Counted from the stretch's first letter, positions 33,689 to 44,523 are shown. The stretch is 64,000 nucleotides of DNA from Sulfobacillus thermosulfidooxidans (GCF_001280565.1 NZ_LGRO01000002.1:496001-560000); one strand, 5' to 3'. A program made the numbers and translations. The notes: generated by a model not told the origin, from the sequence alone.

Positions 33689-34440
33689 AATCTCACCACC
33701 TCTTCTCGCGCCTTTTGCGAATCAATCCATGCGCGTAGAGATACGGGCGCATTGCGCGTCAACAGTTCGCGCCATAACTGTTCTAAAGGATTAGTAGTAG
33801 GCAAAGAATGCGCATACCACAACTGGCCGAGATCCTCCGGTTGAGATTTTAAAACCTGCTCACACCAAAAGCCTTTGGTAATGACGGATAACATCCACGG
33901 CCAATCATGACTGATGACCAATGTCAAACGCGAAAACTCGTGGGTTGTAAGCCACAGAGATAATTGGTTCTTCCACCATCCATCAAGTCCCTCGGTCGGT
34001 TCGTCTAATAACAAAATATCGGGATCTAACAAATCATAGATGGCTAAAATCACACGCCGTTTCTGCCCTGTACTCAATGTCCACGGCGACTGATTCCATA
34101 AGGATTTGAGAGCCCAGCGTTCCATGACCGCGTCGAGTTTGCTCAAAAATCCTGGGTCACCACTGCGCAAGACGCGTTTGAACGGCCACAGGATTTCCTC
34201 TTTGACCGTCGTTTCGGTTAATTGATGCTCGGGATGTTGCATGACGCACCCAATACGGGCAGTGGTTCTCATCACTGATCCGGTTTGCGGTTTTAAGGTC
34301 CCCATTAAGAGCGAAAAAAATTGGCTCTTTCCTGAACCATTGGGACCAACCACCGCGAATAGTCCTTTTTCCGGCGTAGACCACCAGGGGATGCGCAATT
34401 GCGAATAGGGAAGAATGACATCACGAACTACAATCGCCAT
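33658..34440 (-). CDS. ecfA2: ECF transporter ATPase EcfA2
   Basis: 260 residues. Walker A GPNGSGKS, Q-loop VMQHPEHQ, a signature in the variant form LSTGQKRR, Walker B ILLLDEPTEGLD and the switch histidine in ISHD are all present. It pairs with EcfA1 to energise vitamin uptake. It overlaps ecfA1 by 13 nt and ecfT by 31 nt. The signature LSTGQ replaces the canonical LSGGQ; since one site per heterodimer can be degenerate, activity is probably kept. Confidence 0.88.
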   Translation of the reverse strand: MAIVVRDVILPYSQLRIPWWSTPEKGLFAVVGPNGSGKSQFFSLLMGTLKPQTGSVMRTTARIGCVMQHPEHQLTETTVKEEILWPFKRVLRSGDPGFLSKLDAVMERWALKSLWNQSPWTLSTGQKRRVILAIYDLLDPDILLLDEPTEGLDGWWKNQLSLWLTTHEFSRLTLVISHDWPWMLSVITKGFWCEQVLKSQPEDLGQLWYAHSLPTTNPLEQLWRELLTRNAPVSLRAWIDSQKAREEVVRLWRLQYPSVR

Positions 34441-35204
34441 AAATATTGACTCATTTCCTTGATATCCCAGCTATCCAGATCTTGTTGTCCTGTCAACTTC
34501 TTAATCTGCTCAACAAAAGCTCTCCATTCATCGGACAGTCGCATCGCGAACGCATGACGGCTCATTTCTTGCACCTTTCCATCCTCAATCCACAGATAGC
34601 GGTCTGCAAGTTCTACCCACCATGCATCATGGCTAATAATGAACAGTGTGGTTCCCTGTCGTTTGACGTTGTACAAAACCTCAAAAATCTGATGTTTTCC
34701 CCATCCGTCGAGCATTGTCTCAGGCTCATCGGCGACCATAATTTGCGCATTTTGGGCCAATATCGCCGCGATGGCTTCCCGGTGCAATTCACCGCCGGAC
34801 AACGTTTCCGCAGCACGGTGGCGCAAAGTCTCTATGTGCATCCCATATAATGCCGCATCCGTCCGCTGCTGGGCTTCTTGGGGCGTTGGAGCATGCCATA
34901 ATGCACCGAGTGCCACATCATCTTCTACGGTTATTCCCACTACTTGGTGCTCCGGCTCTTGTTGCAACCATCCGACATAATCAGCCGGCCACTGCTCACG
35001 CGGTGTCCCGTCAGCGAATCTCAGGGTCCCCCGGAAAGGTCGAATAATGCCTGCCATTAACCGCGCCAAGGTTGTTTTGCCGCCCCCATTGGGCCCCGAA
35101 ATAAAAACGCACTCACCCCCGCGAACTGTCAAGTCCACGGGGCCAAGTGCGTTGCTCTCTTGACTATCATATCGAACCACTACGTGGTCAAATATGATAT
35201 CCAT
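34428..35204 (-). CDS. ecfA1: ECF transporter ATPase EcfA1
   Basis: 258 residues. Walker A GPNGGGKTT, Q-loop LQQEPEHQVVG, signature LSGGELHREAIA, Walker B IMVADEPETMLD and switch ISHD are visible. The Q-loop sequence and location five bases after rplQ are typical of EcfA1. It forms the asymmetric ATPase pair of group II ECF transporters; substrate depends on S components not seen here. Confidence 0.9.
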   Translation of the reverse strand: MDIIFDHVVVRYDSQESNALGPVDLTVRGGECVFISGPNGGGKTTLARLMAGIIRPFRGTLRFADGTPREQWPADYVGWLQQEPEHQVVGITVEDDVALGALWHAPTPQEAQQRTDAALYGMHIETLRHRAAETLSGGELHREAIAAILAQNAQIMVADEPETMLDGWGKHQIFEVLYNVKRQGTTLFIISHDAWWVELADRYLWIEDGKVQEMSRHAFAMRLSDEWRAFVEQIKKLTGQQDLDSWDIKEMSQYLWRL

Positions 35205-35209
35205 CGATA

Positions 35210-35554
35210 CTAAACCAGTTCTAAAATCGCCATAGGGGCGGCATCGCCCCGGCGAAAGCCCGTGCGCATAATGCGTGTATAGCCGCCTGTGCGGTCCTGG
35301 TAACGGGGGCCAATCGTCGTGAATAGTTTGGTGACCACATCTTCGTCCAATACGTATGCAAGCGCTTGGCGACGAGCTGCCAAATCGCCACGTTTTGCTA
35401 AGGTGATCATATGCTCGACAACGCGGTTCACTTCTTTCGCCCGCGTTACGGTGGTTTCGATCCGTTCCTCGCGCAGAGTTGAAGTCACCAAATTACGGAG
35501 CATTGCCCGCCGGTGTCCACCAATGCGCCCTAGTTTCCGATGCATGCCTGGCAT
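35210..35554 (-). CDS. rplQ: 50S ribosomal protein L17
   Basis: 114 residues, the short bacterial form. [21 protein letters not shown]-like N terminus and [17 protein letters not shown] are diagnostic. It sits at the polypeptide exit-tunnel side of the 50S subunit. It is the last ribosomal gene of the alpha operon, 21 nt after rpoA, followed after 5 nt by ecfA1. Confidence 0.97.
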   Translation of the reverse strand: MPGMHRKLGRIGGHRRAMLRNLVTSTLREERIETTVTRAKEVNRVVEHMITLAKRGDLAARRQALAYVLDEDVVTKLFTTIGPRYQDRTGGYTRIMRTGFRRGDAAPMAILELV

Positions 35555-35575
35555 AAACCGTCTCCTCCATAAGAC

Positions 35576-36541
35576 TTACTCATCAGATGGACGCAGGCCT
35601 AAACCTAACGCCACTAATTTTTCCTTAACCTCTTCCAAGGACTTCTTCCCTAAGTTGCGCACTTTCATCATGTCTTCATCCGACTTGTTGGTTAATTCTC
35701 CGACCGTGTTAATCCCGGCCCGTTTGAGACAATTAAATGACCGTACCGACAGATCCAGCTCTTCTATGGGCATTTCTAATAGGCGGTCTCGAGAATCTTC
35801 ATCGCGTTGAACGCCAATTTCCACCCCCGACACCGTGTCGGTTAGTTCGATAAACAAGCGTAAGTGATCTGAAAGGATTTTCGCGCCTCGAGATATGGCT
35901 TCTTCAGGGCTAAGGGACCCATCCGTCCACACCTCCAAGGTAAGACGGTCGTAGTCCGTAATGTGACCGACACGAGTATCTTCGACACGCCAGTTGACCT
36001 TAGTGACGGGGCTAAAAATCGAGTCGACGGGAATGACACCAATGGCTTGGTCGGCACGTTTGTTCTTTTCAGCAGAAACATAGCCGCGCCCTCGTTCAAT
36101 GGTCAATTCCATTCGTAACGAGTGCCCTTCATCGACATAGGCGATGTGTTGATCGGGTTCTAAAATGTCTACATCGGCGTCCGCAATGATATCTCCTGCG
36201 ACCACTTCTCCGGGTCCTTCTTTTTCAATACGAAGGATATGAGGTTCGTCAGACCACAATCGCAAAGCTAAACGCTTCAGGTTCAATATGATATCTGCGG
36301 TATCCTCGAGCACACCGGGAATCACAGAAAACTCATGCAAGACCCCGTCAATGCGCACGGACGTCACAGCGGTCCCCGGTAATGACGACAGCAATATCCG
36401 CCGCAGTGAGTTCCCGAGGGTTATTCCATAACCCCGGTTAAGCGGTTCGACCGTAAATGCTCCATATTTCGGATCCGAGCCATCGTCAATCCGTCGAATT
36501 TCTGGTTTTTCAACCTCGGTCATATTTTCACTGCCCGCCAA
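35576..36541 (-). CDS. rpoA: RNA polymerase subunit alpha
   Basis: 321 residues. The N-terminal assembly domain has [20 protein letters not shown]. The C-terminal domain (about 250-315) has [22 protein letters not shown] and [17 protein letters not shown], with the residues that touch UP elements and activators. The TTG at 36541 is behind AAAGGGGGG at about 11 nt; an ATG at 36523 is the alternative and would remove six residues. Confidence 0.97.
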   Translation of the reverse strand: MAGSENMTEVEKPEIRRIDDGSDPKYGAFTVEPLNRGYGITLGNSLRRILLSSLPGTAVTSVRIDGVLHEFSVIPGVLEDTADIILNLKRLALRLWSDEPHILRIEKEGPGEVVAGDIIADADVDILEPDQHIAYVDEGHSLRMELTIERGRGYVSAEKNKRADQAIGVIPVDSIFSPVTKVNWRVEDTRVGHITDYDRLTLEVWTDGSLSPEEAISRGAKILSDHLRLFIELTDTVSGVEIGVQRDEDSRDRLLEMPIEELDLSVRSFNCLKRAGINTVGELTNKSDEDMMKVRNLGKKSLEEVKEKLVALGLGLRPSDE

Positions 36542-36574
36542 AGGCAGGCGTCCCCCCTTTCAGATCCCTATTGA

Positions 36575-37198
36575 CTAACGCGAGTAGTACTCAATAATGA
36601 GCTGCTCCTGAACGGGTGTATCAATTTCATCACGGTTTGGCAGTCTTACCACGGTTCCACGCCATTGCTCCCGTTCAACATCAAGCCACGCTGGTACCGT
36701 CCGAGCCGGCGCTTCCAACATTGCTTTAAACCGGGGTTTTTGGCGGCTTCCTTCGCGCACTTCGACGACGTCACCGGGTTTAACCGAATATGACGGTATA
36801 TTCACCCGCCGACCATTCACGGCGAAGTGATTGTGACGCACCAGTTGTCGGGCTTCGGCCCGTGACGAAGCAAAACCCATACGGTACACCACATTATCCA
36901 AGCGACGCTCTAAAAGCTGAAGCAAAAGCTCACCAGTGACACCTTTCTTCGCCGAAGCTTTCTCGAAGTACCGTGAGAACTGACCTTCCATGATTCCATA
37001 GGTCCTACGAGCCTTTTGCTTTTCTCGTAGCTGTACCCCGTACTCAGAAAGTTTACGGCGTCCTTGGCCATGCTGCCCCGGGGGATACGCGCGTCGTGTC
37101 ACCGGACATTTATCGGTGTAGCACTTGTCCCCTTTTAAATATAATTTAACTCCTTCACGCCGGCACAACCGGCAAACTGGTCCTGTATAACGTGCCAT
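36575..37198 (-). CDS. rpsD: 30S ribosomal protein S4, zinc-binding form
   Basis: 207 residues. The N terminus has the four-cysteine zinc motif (CRLC, then Cys26 and Cys31 in KCYTDKCP), a C+ form. The S4 RNA-binding domain shows [24 protein letters not shown]4 nucleates 30S assembly and often represses its own operon. Here it lies inside the alpha operon between rpsK and rpoA, unlike Bacillus subtilis where it is separate. Confidence 0.97.
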   Translation of the reverse strand: MARYTGPVCRLCRREGVKLYLKGDKCYTDKCPVTRRAYPPGQHGQGRRKLSEYGVQLREKQKARRTYGIMEGQFSRYFEKASAKKGVTGELLLQLLERRLDNVVYRMGFASSRAEARQLVRHNHFAVNGRRVNIPSYSVKPGDVVEVREGSRQKPRFKAMLEAPARTVPAWLDVEREQWRGTVVRLPNRDEIDTPVQEQLIIEYYSR

Positions 37199-37222
37199 AT
37201 GGCCGCCTCCTTCCTTTCTTGT

Positions 37223-37618
37223 TTATACTCGTCGCCTTTTTGGCGGTCGGCACCCATTATGAGGAATAGGTGTGACATCTTTGATCATACTAACTTCAAG
37301 ACCCGCGGCTTGAAGTGCTCGAATGGCAGCTTCACGACCTGAACCCGGTCCTTTAACGAGAACTTCAACTTCCTTAAGACCGTATTCCATAGCGGCCTTA
37401 GCAGCGGTTTCGGCGGCCATTTGCGCAGCAAACGGTGTGCTTTTGCGTGAGCCTTTAAAGCCGGCTTGACCTGATGACGCCCATGATAAGGCATTGCCTT
37501 GCGTATCTGTAATGGTGACAATAGTATTATTGAACGTCGACCGAATGTGAGCGGTTCCACGATCCACGTGGCGCCTGTCACGGCGACGGGTTTTAGTGCT
37601 ACGACGACTGCCTGCCAT
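37223..37618 (-). CDS. rpsK: 30S ribosomal protein S11
   Basis: 131 residues. [40 protein letters not shown] and [12 protein letters not shown] are diagnostic. Platform protein of the 30S subunit near the mRNA exit. 25 nt separate it from rpsD. Confidence 0.97.
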   Translation of the reverse strand: MAGSRRSTKTRRRDRRHVDRGTAHIRSTFNNTIVTITDTQGNALSWASSGQAGFKGSRKSTPFAAQMAAETAAKAAMEYGLKEVEVLVKGPGSGREAAIRALQAAGLEVSMIKDVTPIPHNGCRPPKRRRV

Positions 37619-37653
37619 ATTTCCTTGCGGTCCCTCCTAAGAAAAAGTATCAA

Positions 37654-38025
37654 TTACTTCTTGCGTTTAGCTCCGACGGTTCGACGCGGTCCTTTGCGTG
37701 TACGGGCATTGGTTTTGGTTCTTTGTCCCCGCACCGGTAATCCCCGCCGGTGACGGAGCCCGCGGTAGGTACCAATGTCAATCAGCCGTTTGATGTTCAT
37801 CTGCACTTCACGACGCAGGTCCCCTTCCACACGGTATTCCCGGTCAACAAGTTCGCGAATGCGAGCTACCTCGTCTTCGGTTAAATCCCGAACCCGTGTA
37901 TCGGGGTCGACTTGTGTCTTCGCGAGAATTTTTCGCGACGCGGACCACCCAATACCATAGATATACGGCAGTGCAGCCTCTATCCGTTTATCACGCGGTA
38001 AATCAATTCCTGCAATACGTGCCAC
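37654..38025 (-). CDS. rpsM: 30S ribosomal protein S13
   Basis: 123 residues. [25 protein letters not shown] and [26 protein letters not shown] are diagnostic. It contacts the P-site tRNA and 50S bridge at the head of the 30S subunit. It follows rpmJ as in most bacteria. Confidence 0.97.
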   Translation of the reverse strand: MARIAGIDLPRDKRIEAALPYIYGIGWSASRKILAKTQVDPDTRVRDLTEDEVARIRELVDREYRVEGDLRREVQMNIKRLIDIGTYRGLRHRRGLPVRGQRTKTNARTRKGPRRTVGAKRKK

Positions 38026-38053
38026 CCTTAAGCTCCTCTCTTCTGTTTAATAC

Positions 38054-38167
38054 TTACCCTTGTGCTTGTTTGTGCTTGGGATTTTCACAGATGACCAACA
38101 CACGGCCATGCCGTTTAATCACTTTGCACTTTTCACAAATGGGCTTCACAGATGCTCGTACCTTCAT
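38054..38167 (-). CDS. rpmJ: 50S ribosomal protein L36, zinc-binding form
   Basis: 37 residues, so short that it is easily missed; read directly from the sequence. It begins [17 protein letters not shown] and ends [11 protein letters not shown]. The zinc ligands are Cys11, Cys14, Cys27 and His32. The start ATG 38167 follows GGAGGTGCGGCG. It has the normal place between infA and rpsM. Confidence 0.95.
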   Translation of the reverse strand: MKVRASVKPICEKCKVIKRHGRVLVICENPKHKQAQG

Positions 38168-38191
38168 CGCCGCACCTCCTTCGTGGTTCCA

Positions 38192-38410
38192 TCACTTGTA
38201 CCGATAGGTGATTCGTCCGCGAGTCAGATCGTAGGGCGACAACTGGACTGTGACCTTATCCCCCGGCAGAATTTTGATAAAATGCATACGAATCTTGCCC
38301 GAGATATGCGCCAGCACTTTATGACCATTCGCTAACTCAACACGAAACATCGCATTTGGCAATGGCTCAATGACTGTTCCCTCGACCTCAATCGCGTCTT
38401 CTTTTGCCAC
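38192..38410 (-). CDS. infA: Translation initiation factor IF-1
   Basis: 72 residues forming one OB-fold: [38 protein letters not shown] and [11 protein letters not shown]. It binds the 30S A site during initiation. GGAGGG precedes the ATG. Located between map and rpmJ, as usual. Confidence 0.97.
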   Translation of the reverse strand: MAKEDAIEVEGTVIEPLPNAMFRVELANGHKVLAHISGKIRMHFIKILPGDKVTVQLSPYDLTRGRITYRYK

Positions 38411-38515
38411 AGCATTCCCTCCTTTTTTAGACTCCGCACCACTATTGCCCTATGTTTCCCAGTAAACTGGAAAACAAACCTGTTGAATGCATCCGATCTA
38501 TTATAACGGAATTCG

Positions 38516-39268
38516 TCAATCAATTCGAGTCAATATTTCAGGACCGTGGTCCGTTATAAAAATCGTGTGTTCAAAGTGTGCAGATAATGATCCATCACGG
38601 GTAACCACGGTCCAGCCGTCATCTAACACATCGACATCGTATGCTCCAGCGTTGACCATCGGCTCTATGGCCAAGGCTAAGCCTGGTTTGAGCAAAATGC
38701 CACGGCCAGCGGGCCCGTAATTGGGAACTTGCGGATCTTCATGCATCTGGTGGCCAATTCCGTGTCCGACATAATCACGGACCACAGAGAAGCCATGTCG
38801 TTCCACATGCTCTTGAACCGCATGAGAAATGTCTCCTAAATGACCGCCTGGCTGTGCCGCTTGAATCCCCGCGTATAAGGATTCCTCCGTCACCCGAAGA
38901 AGCAATGCCGCTCGGTCATCCGGTGGCTCACCAACGAATACCGACAGTGCCGCATCGCCGACAAATGAATCCATTACCGCGCCCAAATCGAGACTCACGA
39001 GATCATGTTCTTTTAACCGTCTCGCCCCGGGAATGCCGTGAACTACTTCATGATTGACTGACACACAGACACTGGCCGGATACCCATGGTAACCTTTGAA
39101 GATAGGTACGGCTCCCCGTGCCCGGATTTCTGAATCCGCGATATGATCGAGTTCCTTGGTTGTAATTCCGGGACGGACAGCCTTTTTAAGGATCTGCAGG
39201 ACTTCGGCCACCACTAGACCGGCCTTACGCATTTTTTCTTTATCCCGCATACTCTTCAGTTCAATCAT
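38516..39268 (-). CDS. map: Methionine aminopeptidase, type I
   Basis: 250 residues from ATG 39268 (MIELKSMRD), which overlaps the adk stop; a longer frame to 39331 lies inside adk and is rejected. The five metal ligands are in place: LDLGAVMDSFVGDAA, YVGHGIGHQMHEDP, the AIEPMV glutamate and the final ARFEHT-like SAHFEHT glutamate. It removes the initiator methionine. The gap to infA (about 105 nt) has no gene; a KOW-domain gene often found there is absent. Confidence 0.95.
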   Translation of the reverse strand: MIELKSMRDKEKMRKAGLVVAEVLQILKKAVRPGITTKELDHIADSEIRARGAVPIFKGYHGYPASVCVSVNHEVVHGIPGARRLKEHDLVSLDLGAVMDSFVGDAALSVFVGEPPDDRAALLLRVTEESLYAGIQAAQPGGHLGDISHAVQEHVERHGFSVVRDYVGHGIGHQMHEDPQVPNYGPAGRGILLKPGLALAIEPMVNAGAYDVDVLDDGWTVVTRDGSLSAHFEHTIFITDHGPEILTRID

Positions 39269-39917
39269 GCTGTGCCCCCAGCCGGATAATGATATTTTGT
39301 GTGACCACATCCACCGGCTCGGTGCCATCAATCTCTACCAATACTCCCCGTTCATGATAAAAATCAATGAGAGGCGCGGTTTCTTCCATATACACGTTAA
39401 GACGCGTTTCCACGGTTTCGGGTTGGTCGTCTGGACGCTGTACCAGTGTTCCGCCACAGACCGAGCATACTCCCTCTACTGCGGGCGGATCAAAGATTAC
39501 ATGAAAGGTCGTGCCGCATGTTGAGCACACCCGTCGGCCGACGAGGCGCTCTACTAATATGTCATGGGGCACTTTAATGTAAATGACCGCGGTGAGGCTT
39601 AACTCTCGCGCGGAAAGCATTCTTGCCAATGCATCGGCCTGGTGGACATTCCTGGGGAAGCCATCTAGGATAAATCCATTGTCTGTGTCAGCTTGTTGCA
39701 AACGGTCGTCAACCATCGCTTCGGTAATGTCATCGGGTACCAGTCGGCCTTCTGACATGTAACTCTGGGCCCGTTTTCCGAGTGGGGTTCCTTCACTTAA
39801 GTTGCGCCTGAAAATGTCCCCGGTGGATATATGCGGAATGGAATAGTATTCTGCCAGGCGCTTTGCCTGAGTTCCCTTACCCGCCCCAGGCGCCCCTAAC
39901 AGGACCAAGTTGATCAC
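39261..39917 (-). CDS. adk: Adenylate kinase, zinc-type LID
   Basis: 218 residues from GTG 39917, set by GAGGTG 6 nt upstream, giving the usual N terminus MINLVLLGAPGAGKGTQ. P-loop GAPGAGKGT, ISTGDIFR, the DGFPRN lid hinge, and a zinc-binding LID with CSTC and CSVC as in Gram-positive enzymes. It interconverts AMP, ATP and ADP. Its end overlaps map by 8 nt. Confidence 0.95.
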   Translation of the reverse strand: MINLVLLGAPGAGKGTQAKRLAEYYSIPHISTGDIFRRNLSEGTPLGKRAQSYMSEGRLVPDDITEAMVDDRLQQADTDNGFILDGFPRNVHQADALARMLSARELSLTAVIYIKVPHDILVERLVGRRVCSTCGTTFHVIFDPPAVEGVCSVCGGTLVQRPDDQPETVETRLNVYMEETAPLIDFYHERGVLVEIDGTEPVDVVTQNIIIRLGAQHD

Positions 39918-39927
39918 CGGTACCACC

Positions 39928-41208
39928 TCATTTCATAAATCCCTGATATTGTTTCATCAGCATCTGCGCCTGCATCTGCTTCAATGTATCGAGCGCAACT
40001 CCTACAATAATTAATAGTGACGTTCCGCCAAAATACAGCCCGTTAACCCCCATGCCCATAGTCACAAAGCTCGGCAAGATGGCGACAATGCCTAGAAAAA
40101 TCGCACCAATTAAGGTTAAGCGATTGCTTACACGCCCCAAATATTCTGCAGTGGGACGACCGGGGCGAATTCCAGGAATATACCCGCCGCCTTTTTTCAG
40201 ATTGTCTGCCACATCATCAACCTTAAATACCACTTGGGTGTAAAAGAAGGTAAATACGACAACCAGAACAAACTCAGCCACAATATAAAGCGGTGAGGTA
40301 AAACCGAAATACCGTTCTAGTTCCGACACCCACCCACCTTTAAAGAACTGACCAATGGTGTAGGGAAGAATCAATAGGGAAATCGCAAAAATAACCGGAA
40401 TAACCCCTGCTTGGTTTACACGGATGGGCAAATGCGTATTTTGACCCTGGTACATACGACGCCCAACCACCCGCTTGGGATATTGCACCGGAATTTTCCT
40501 CTGACCCTCATTAACAAAAACCACCGCCGCAATGATAATGACGGCCACGATTAAGAAGATAATGATTTTGGGCCAGCTGATAATCCCGGCCTGAATATAT
40601 TTGTACAGTTCCTCGACCCCAAACGGCAGACGCGAAATTATGCCAAAAAACACCAAAAGGGAAATGCCGTTCCCAATGCCCTTGTCGGTTATTTCTTCGC
40701 CCACCCACATTAAGATCGTTGATCCGGTCAATAACAACAGCGCTGTTAACAACAAACTGCCGATAGTGTGATGAATATACGCGAATTCGCCATTGGACGA
40801 ATAATTGTACAAATAATAGGCAATACCAAGGGATTGCAAAGCCCCGAGTCCCAGTGATAACCACCGGGTGACTTTCGTCATTTTTTTCTGACCTTCTTCG
40901 CCTTCCTTGGACCATTCTTCCACAGTAGGGATAACAACTGTCATCAATTGCATGATAATACTGGCATTAATATACGGGATGATACTCAGCGCAAATATTG
41001 ATAACGTTGCTGTCGCTCCACCAGAAAATAGGTTCAATAAAGCAAAAATGGTCGCCCCGTGTAAAAACAGGCTTTGAATGACGGATGCGTGGACGCCCGG
41101 AATTGGCACATGGGCGCCCACACGAAATACGACCAGCATCAAGAGGGTAAACAGTATACGCCTGTTCAAGTCTGACGCCCGGAACGCATTCATCATATTC
41201 TGTGCCAC
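39928..41208 (-). CDS. secY: Preprotein translocase subunit SecY
   Basis: 426 residues with ten membrane helices. Plug-region and helix motifs VGAHVPIPGV and FSGGATATLSIFALSIIPYINASIIMQL, and the cytoplasmic loop sequence GIRPGRPTAEYL, are diagnostic. It is the channel of the Sec pathway. It sits at the end of the spc operon, one base after rplO, with adk downstream. Confidence 0.97.
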   Translation of the reverse strand: MAQNMMNAFRASDLNRRILFTLLMLVVFRVGAHVPIPGVHASVIQSLFLHGATIFALLNLFSGGATATLSIFALSIIPYINASIIMQLMTVVIPTVEEWSKEGEEGQKKMTKVTRWLSLGLGALQSLGIAYYLYNYSSNGEFAYIHHTIGSLLLTALLLLTGSTILMWVGEEITDKGIGNGISLLVFFGIISRLPFGVEELYKYIQAGIISWPKIIIFLIVAVIIIAAVVFVNEGQRKIPVQYPKRVVGRRMYQGQNTHLPIRVNQAGVIPVIFAISLLILPYTIGQFFKGGWVSELERYFGFTSPLYIVAEFVLVVVFTFFYTQVVFKVDDVADNLKKGGGYIPGIRPGRPTAEYLGRVSNRLTLIGAIFLGIVAILPSFVTMGMGVNGLYFGGTSLLIIVGVALDTLKQMQAQMLMKQYQGFMK

Positions 41209-41209
41209 G

Positions 41210-41647
41210 TCAAATCACCTCGGCCCGTCCAGAAACCGCCTCGATCTTTTCCTTGGCCGACTTGGAAAATGCATTCACCTGTACAGTCAAGGGACGGTCC
41301 AATTCTCCCTCCCCTAGAATCTTAACGGGTAAATTGCGGCGTACGAGCCGGCGATTCTTCAGCAGTTCAATGGTGACCACTGTGTTGGCTTCGAATTGAT
41401 TCAAATCGCCAACATTCACCACTTCGTACTCAACGCGAAAGGGATTGACAAAGCCCCGCTTAGGTAAGCGCCGCTGTAAGGGCATCTGCCCTCCCTCAAA
41501 CCCGGGGCGAATGCTTCCTCCGGACCGTGCCTTCTGACCTTTGTGACCACGGCCCGCTGTCTTACCCAGTCCGGATCCCAATCCTCGTCCACGCCGTGTC
41601 TTCTTTGTACGGCTGCCGGGGGCAGGCTGAATTTCATGCAGTCTCAT
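41210..41647 (-). CDS. rplO: 50S ribosomal protein L15
   Basis: 145 residues. [24 protein letters not shown] at the N terminus and [15 protein letters not shown] are diagnostic. Its basic extension threads into 23S rRNA. It overlaps rpmD by 4 nt. Confidence 0.96.
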   Translation of the reverse strand: MRLHEIQPAPGSRTKKTRRGRGLGSGLGKTAGRGHKGQKARSGGSIRPGFEGGQMPLQRRLPKRGFVNPFRVEYEVVNVGDLNQFEANTVVTIELLKNRRLVRRNLPVKILGEGELDRPLTVQVNAFSKSAKEKIEAVSGRAEVI

Positions 41648-41847
41648 TTAGTAGCCTCCTCTCCCTCTGGAATTTCTTCCACGCGCACAAGATGACGGAT
41701 TTTGTGAATCATCCCGCGAATGGACGGGTTATCATCAAATTCCACGGTCCGCCACATTTTCCGTAAACCTAACCGACTCGCCGTATCTTTTTGATCTTTG
41801 GCGTAACCGATAGGGCTCTTCACCAACGTAATGCGTAATCTAGCCAT
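41644..41847 (-). CDS. rpmD: 50S ribosomal protein L30
   Basis: 67 residues, slightly longer than the usual 58-60. [20 protein letters not shown] and the [16 protein letters not shown] tail are typical. It overlaps both neighbours (rplO by 4 nt, rpsE by 8 nt). Confidence 0.95.
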   Translation of the reverse strand: MARLRITLVKSPIGYAKDQKDTASRLGLRKMWRTVEFDDNPSIRGMIHKIRHLVRVEEIPEGEEATK

Positions 41848-42373
41848 GGTGTGCCCCCCTTAAAACTTCTTGAACAGTACGCCCACGTAATTTGGCTACG
41901 CGCTCGGCCTTCTTCAACTGCTTAAGTGCGTCCATCGCGGCCGCCACCACGTTATTAGGATTTGAAGTTCCTAAAGACTTCGTTAACACGTCCCGGACTC
42001 CAGCTGCTTCTAATACAGCACGCACGGGACCTCCGGCAATAACTCCCGTACCAGGCCCAGCGGGTTTAATCAACACCCGGCCAGCTCCAAATACTCCAGT
42101 GACTTGGTGGGGAATTGTGTTTCCCAACCGCGGTACGGTAATCATTGATTTCTTAGCATCCTCGACGCCTTTGCGAATAGCATCCGGAATCTCAGCAGCT
42201 TTGCCTAATCCGACGCCAACCCGACCATTTTCGTCGCCAACCACTACCAATGCGCTAAAGCTAAATCGCCGTCCACCTTTCACGACCTTGGCGACCCGAT
42301 TAATCGCAACCACTTTTTCCTTGAATTCGCTTGCGCCTCGGGTTTCTTGATTTTGGGCTGCTGGCCTTGCCAT
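41840..42373 (-). CDS. rpsE: 30S ribosomal protein S5
   Basis: 177 residues. [23 protein letters not shown] and the [29 protein letters not shown] region are diagnostic. It affects decoding accuracy and mRNA unwinding on the 30S subunit. Overlaps rpmD by 8 nt. Confidence 0.97.
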   Translation of the reverse strand: MARPAAQNQETRGASEFKEKVVAINRVAKVVKGGRRFSFSALVVVGDENGRVGVGLGKAAEIPDAIRKGVEDAKKSMITVPRLGNTIPHQVTGVFGAGRVLIKPAGPGTGVIAGGPVRAVLEAAGVRDVLTKSLGTSNPNNVVAAAMDALKQLKKAERVAKLRGRTVQEVLRGAHHG

Positions 42374-42390
42374 AACGTACCCCCTAATTC

Positions 42391-42756
42391 CTAAAATTCG
42401 AGTCCAGCTTCACGCGCCGCGTCCGCCAATGCCTGAACACGCCCGTGATAACGGTACCCGCCGCGGTCAAAGACCACTTTTTTTACACCATGAGCAATAG
42501 CACGTTCCGCAACCAATCGGCCCACTTCCCGTGCTTTGGCCACGGTCAACCGACCTTCCATGTTGTCAAACACTTTTTCTAATGTGGACGCTGATGCGAT
42601 CGTGTGTCCTTTGGTGTCATCGATTACCTGTGCGTAAATATGCAAATTGGAGCGGAAGACATTAAGGCGCGGTCTTTCAGGCGTTCCTTTAATCTTACTC
42701 CGTATACGCAGGTGTCGACGCTTCCGAGCCGCGTTCCTGTCAAAACGTGTATACAC
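42391..42756 (-). CDS. rplR: 50S ribosomal protein L18
   Basis: 121 residues. [21 protein letters not shown] and [22 protein letters not shown] are diagnostic of the 5S rRNA-binding protein L18. It lies between rplF and rpsE in the usual spc order. Confidence 0.97.
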   Translation of the reverse strand: MYTRFDRNAARKRRHLRIRSKIKGTPERPRLNVFRSNLHIYAQVIDDTKGHTIASASTLEKVFDNMEGRLTVAKAREVGRLVAERAIAHGVKKVVFDRGGYRYHGRVQALADAAREAGLEF

Positions 42757-42766
42757 GTCTTATCCC

Positions 42767-43306
42767 TCATTTCTTTCCAGTCTTACCAACCTTGCGAATA
42801 ATTCGTTCACCTTGATAGTGAATCCCTTTACCTTTGTAGGGCTCCGGGGGACGTACACTGCGGATTCGAGCGGCAGTCGCACCCACGGCTTCTTTGTCAT
42901 AACCCTTAACCACAATGTTTGTGGGATTGGGGACCTCAAATTCGATCCCAGCAGGGGGTTCAATGTTTACAGGATGAGAAAACCCGACTGCTAGCACCAA
43001 GTTGTGGCCTTGCTTCGACGCACGATATCCAACTCCGGCCATTTCCAGATTCCGTTGGAACCCTTGTGATACACCTTCTACCATGTTTGCGACGAGCGTT
43101 CGCGACAATCCCCATTGCGCCCTGGCTACGGGACTGTCATCGACCGGAAGAACACGTAGCTCGTTATTTTCCATGGTGACCGTCACTTCAGGCCGCAGGG
43201 TCCGCTCCAGCTCACCCTTGGGTCCTTTCACGTGCACCCTGGTCCCGTCGATGGTAACCGTCACACCGGCAGGAATGGGAATCGCTTTTTTACCTATCCG
43301 TGACAT
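42767..43306 (-). CDS. rplF: 50S ribosomal protein L6
   Basis: 179 residues. [16 protein letters not shown] at the start and [26 protein letters not shown] at the end mark L6. It lies near the GTPase-associated centre. Normal length and order. Confidence 0.97.
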   Translation of the reverse strand: MSRIGKKAIPIPAGVTVTIDGTRVHVKGPKGELERTLRPEVTVTMENNELRVLPVDDSPVARAQWGLSRTLVANMVEGVSQGFQRNLEMAGVGYRASKQGHNLVLAVGFSHPVNIEPPAGIEFEVPNPTNIVVKGYDKEAVGATAARIRSVRPPEPYKGKGIHYQGERIIRKVGKTGKK

Positions 43307-43333
43307 CCGGGATACTCCTCCTCATAATCTGCC

Positions 43334-43726
43334 TTACCACACGTAGCAGAGTACTTCTCCACCCACGTGGATCTCACGCGCTTGTTTTTCGGTCATCACA
43401 CCGCGTGACGTGGATAACACGGCAATACCCAGTCCACCTAGGACCCGAGGCAGCTCATCGTGCCCCGCGTAGACACGCAGCCCCGGACGGCTAATCCGTT
43501 TTAGGCCGGAAATGACGCGCTCTCGGTTAGGTCCATATTTCAAATGGAGCCGAATCATCCCGTGCTTGCCGTCTTCAACCAATTCGTAATCACGAATAAA
43601 TCCTTCTTGTTTCAGGATTTGTGCTAGAGCACGCTTTATCTTGGAATCGGGCACATCCACATGTTCACGGTATACAACATTGGCGTTCCGAATCCGGGTT
43701 AACATATCTGCAATGGGATCAGTCAC
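43334..43726 (-). CDS. rpsH: 30S ribosomal protein S8
   Basis: 130 residues. [21 protein letters not shown] and [21 protein letters not shown] are diagnostic. It binds the central domain of 16S rRNA and in many bacteria represses the spc operon. Follows rpsZ. Confidence 0.97.
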   Translation of the reverse strand: MTDPIADMLTRIRNANVVYREHVDVPDSKIKRALAQILKQEGFIRDYELVEDGKHGMIRLHLKYGPNRERVISGLKRISRPGLRVYAGHDELPRVLGGLGIAVLSTSRGVMTEKQAREIHVGGEVLCYVW

Positions 43727-43743
43727 TGCGATCCTCCTCTCAC

Positions 43744-43929
43744 TTACCAGCTGGCTTTACGTACACCGGGTATTTGTCCCTGGTGCGCTAATTGCCGAAA
43801 ACACAAGCGGCATAATCCAAAGTCGCGAATATATCCATGCGGTCGTCCACAAACCTGGCAACGATGGTATTTTCGTACTTTATACTTTGGTGTCCGTTTG
43901 GCCTTAGCAATGAGTGACTTTTTGGCCAT
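43744..43929 (-). CDS. rpsZ: 30S ribosomal protein S14, type Z (zinc)
   Basis: 61 residues, the short zinc form. Four cysteines: CQVC near residue 22 and CRLC near 39. No second, zinc-free S14 is seen in the window. It sits between rplE and rpsH as in other Firmicutes. Confidence 0.97.
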   Translation of the reverse strand: MAKKSLIAKAKRTPKYKVRKYHRCQVCGRPHGYIRDFGLCRLCFRQLAHQGQIPGVRKASW

Positions 43930-43939
43930 GTCATCCCTC

Positions 43940-44494
43940 CTAACGTTGTGGCGTGAACGGCATGCCGAGTAAAGTCAAAAGTTCTTTGGCTTCTTCATCG
44001 GTTTCTGCACTCGTGACAAGTGTGACATCCATGCCGCGCACTTTTTCGACCTTGTCATACTCGATTTCCGGAAAGATAATTTGTTCACGAATTCCTAAGG
44101 TATAGTTTCCCCGACCATCAAATCCTTTGGTGGATACCCCACGAAAATCGCGAACCCGGGGAAGCGCCATGAAAAAGAGCTTCTCCACAAAATCATACAT
44201 CCGTTGACCCCTAAGCGTCACTTTGGTCCCAATGGGCATACCCTCTCGCACCTTAAAGGATGCGATCGATTTACGGGCTCGAGTGACCAGCGGTTTTTGA
44301 CCCGTGATTGTGGCCAGATCGTTTACGGCCGCCTCGAGCAATTTAGGATTGCCAATCGAATCTCCTACACCCATATTGATGACCACTTTGACAAGCCTGG
44401 GCACGTTCATCGGGTTTTTGTATTTAAAGCGCTCCTGCAGTCGCGGTACGACTTCTTTTTCGTACCGTTCCTTGAGCTCCGACACCACTGCCAT
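43940..44494 (-). CDS. rplE: 50S ribosomal protein L5
   Basis: 184 residues from ATG 44494 ([11 protein letters not shown]), behind GGGGG at 6 nt; the longer frame to 44554 is not needed. [16 protein letters not shown] and the [20 protein letters not shown] stretch are diagnostic. It binds 5S rRNA and the P-site tRNA elbow. Confidence 0.97.
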   Translation of the reverse strand: MAVVSELKERYEKEVVPRLQERFKYKNPMNVPRLVKVVINMGVGDSIGNPKLLEAAVNDLATITGQKPLVTRARKSIASFKVREGMPIGTKVTLRGQRMYDFVEKLFFMALPRVRDFRGVSTKGFDGRGNYTLGIREQIIFPEIEYDKVEKVRGMDVTLVTSAETDEEAKELLTLLGMPFTPQR

Positions 44495-44523
44495 TGTTAA
44501 CCCCCTGTTCCTTGTCCCGCTCT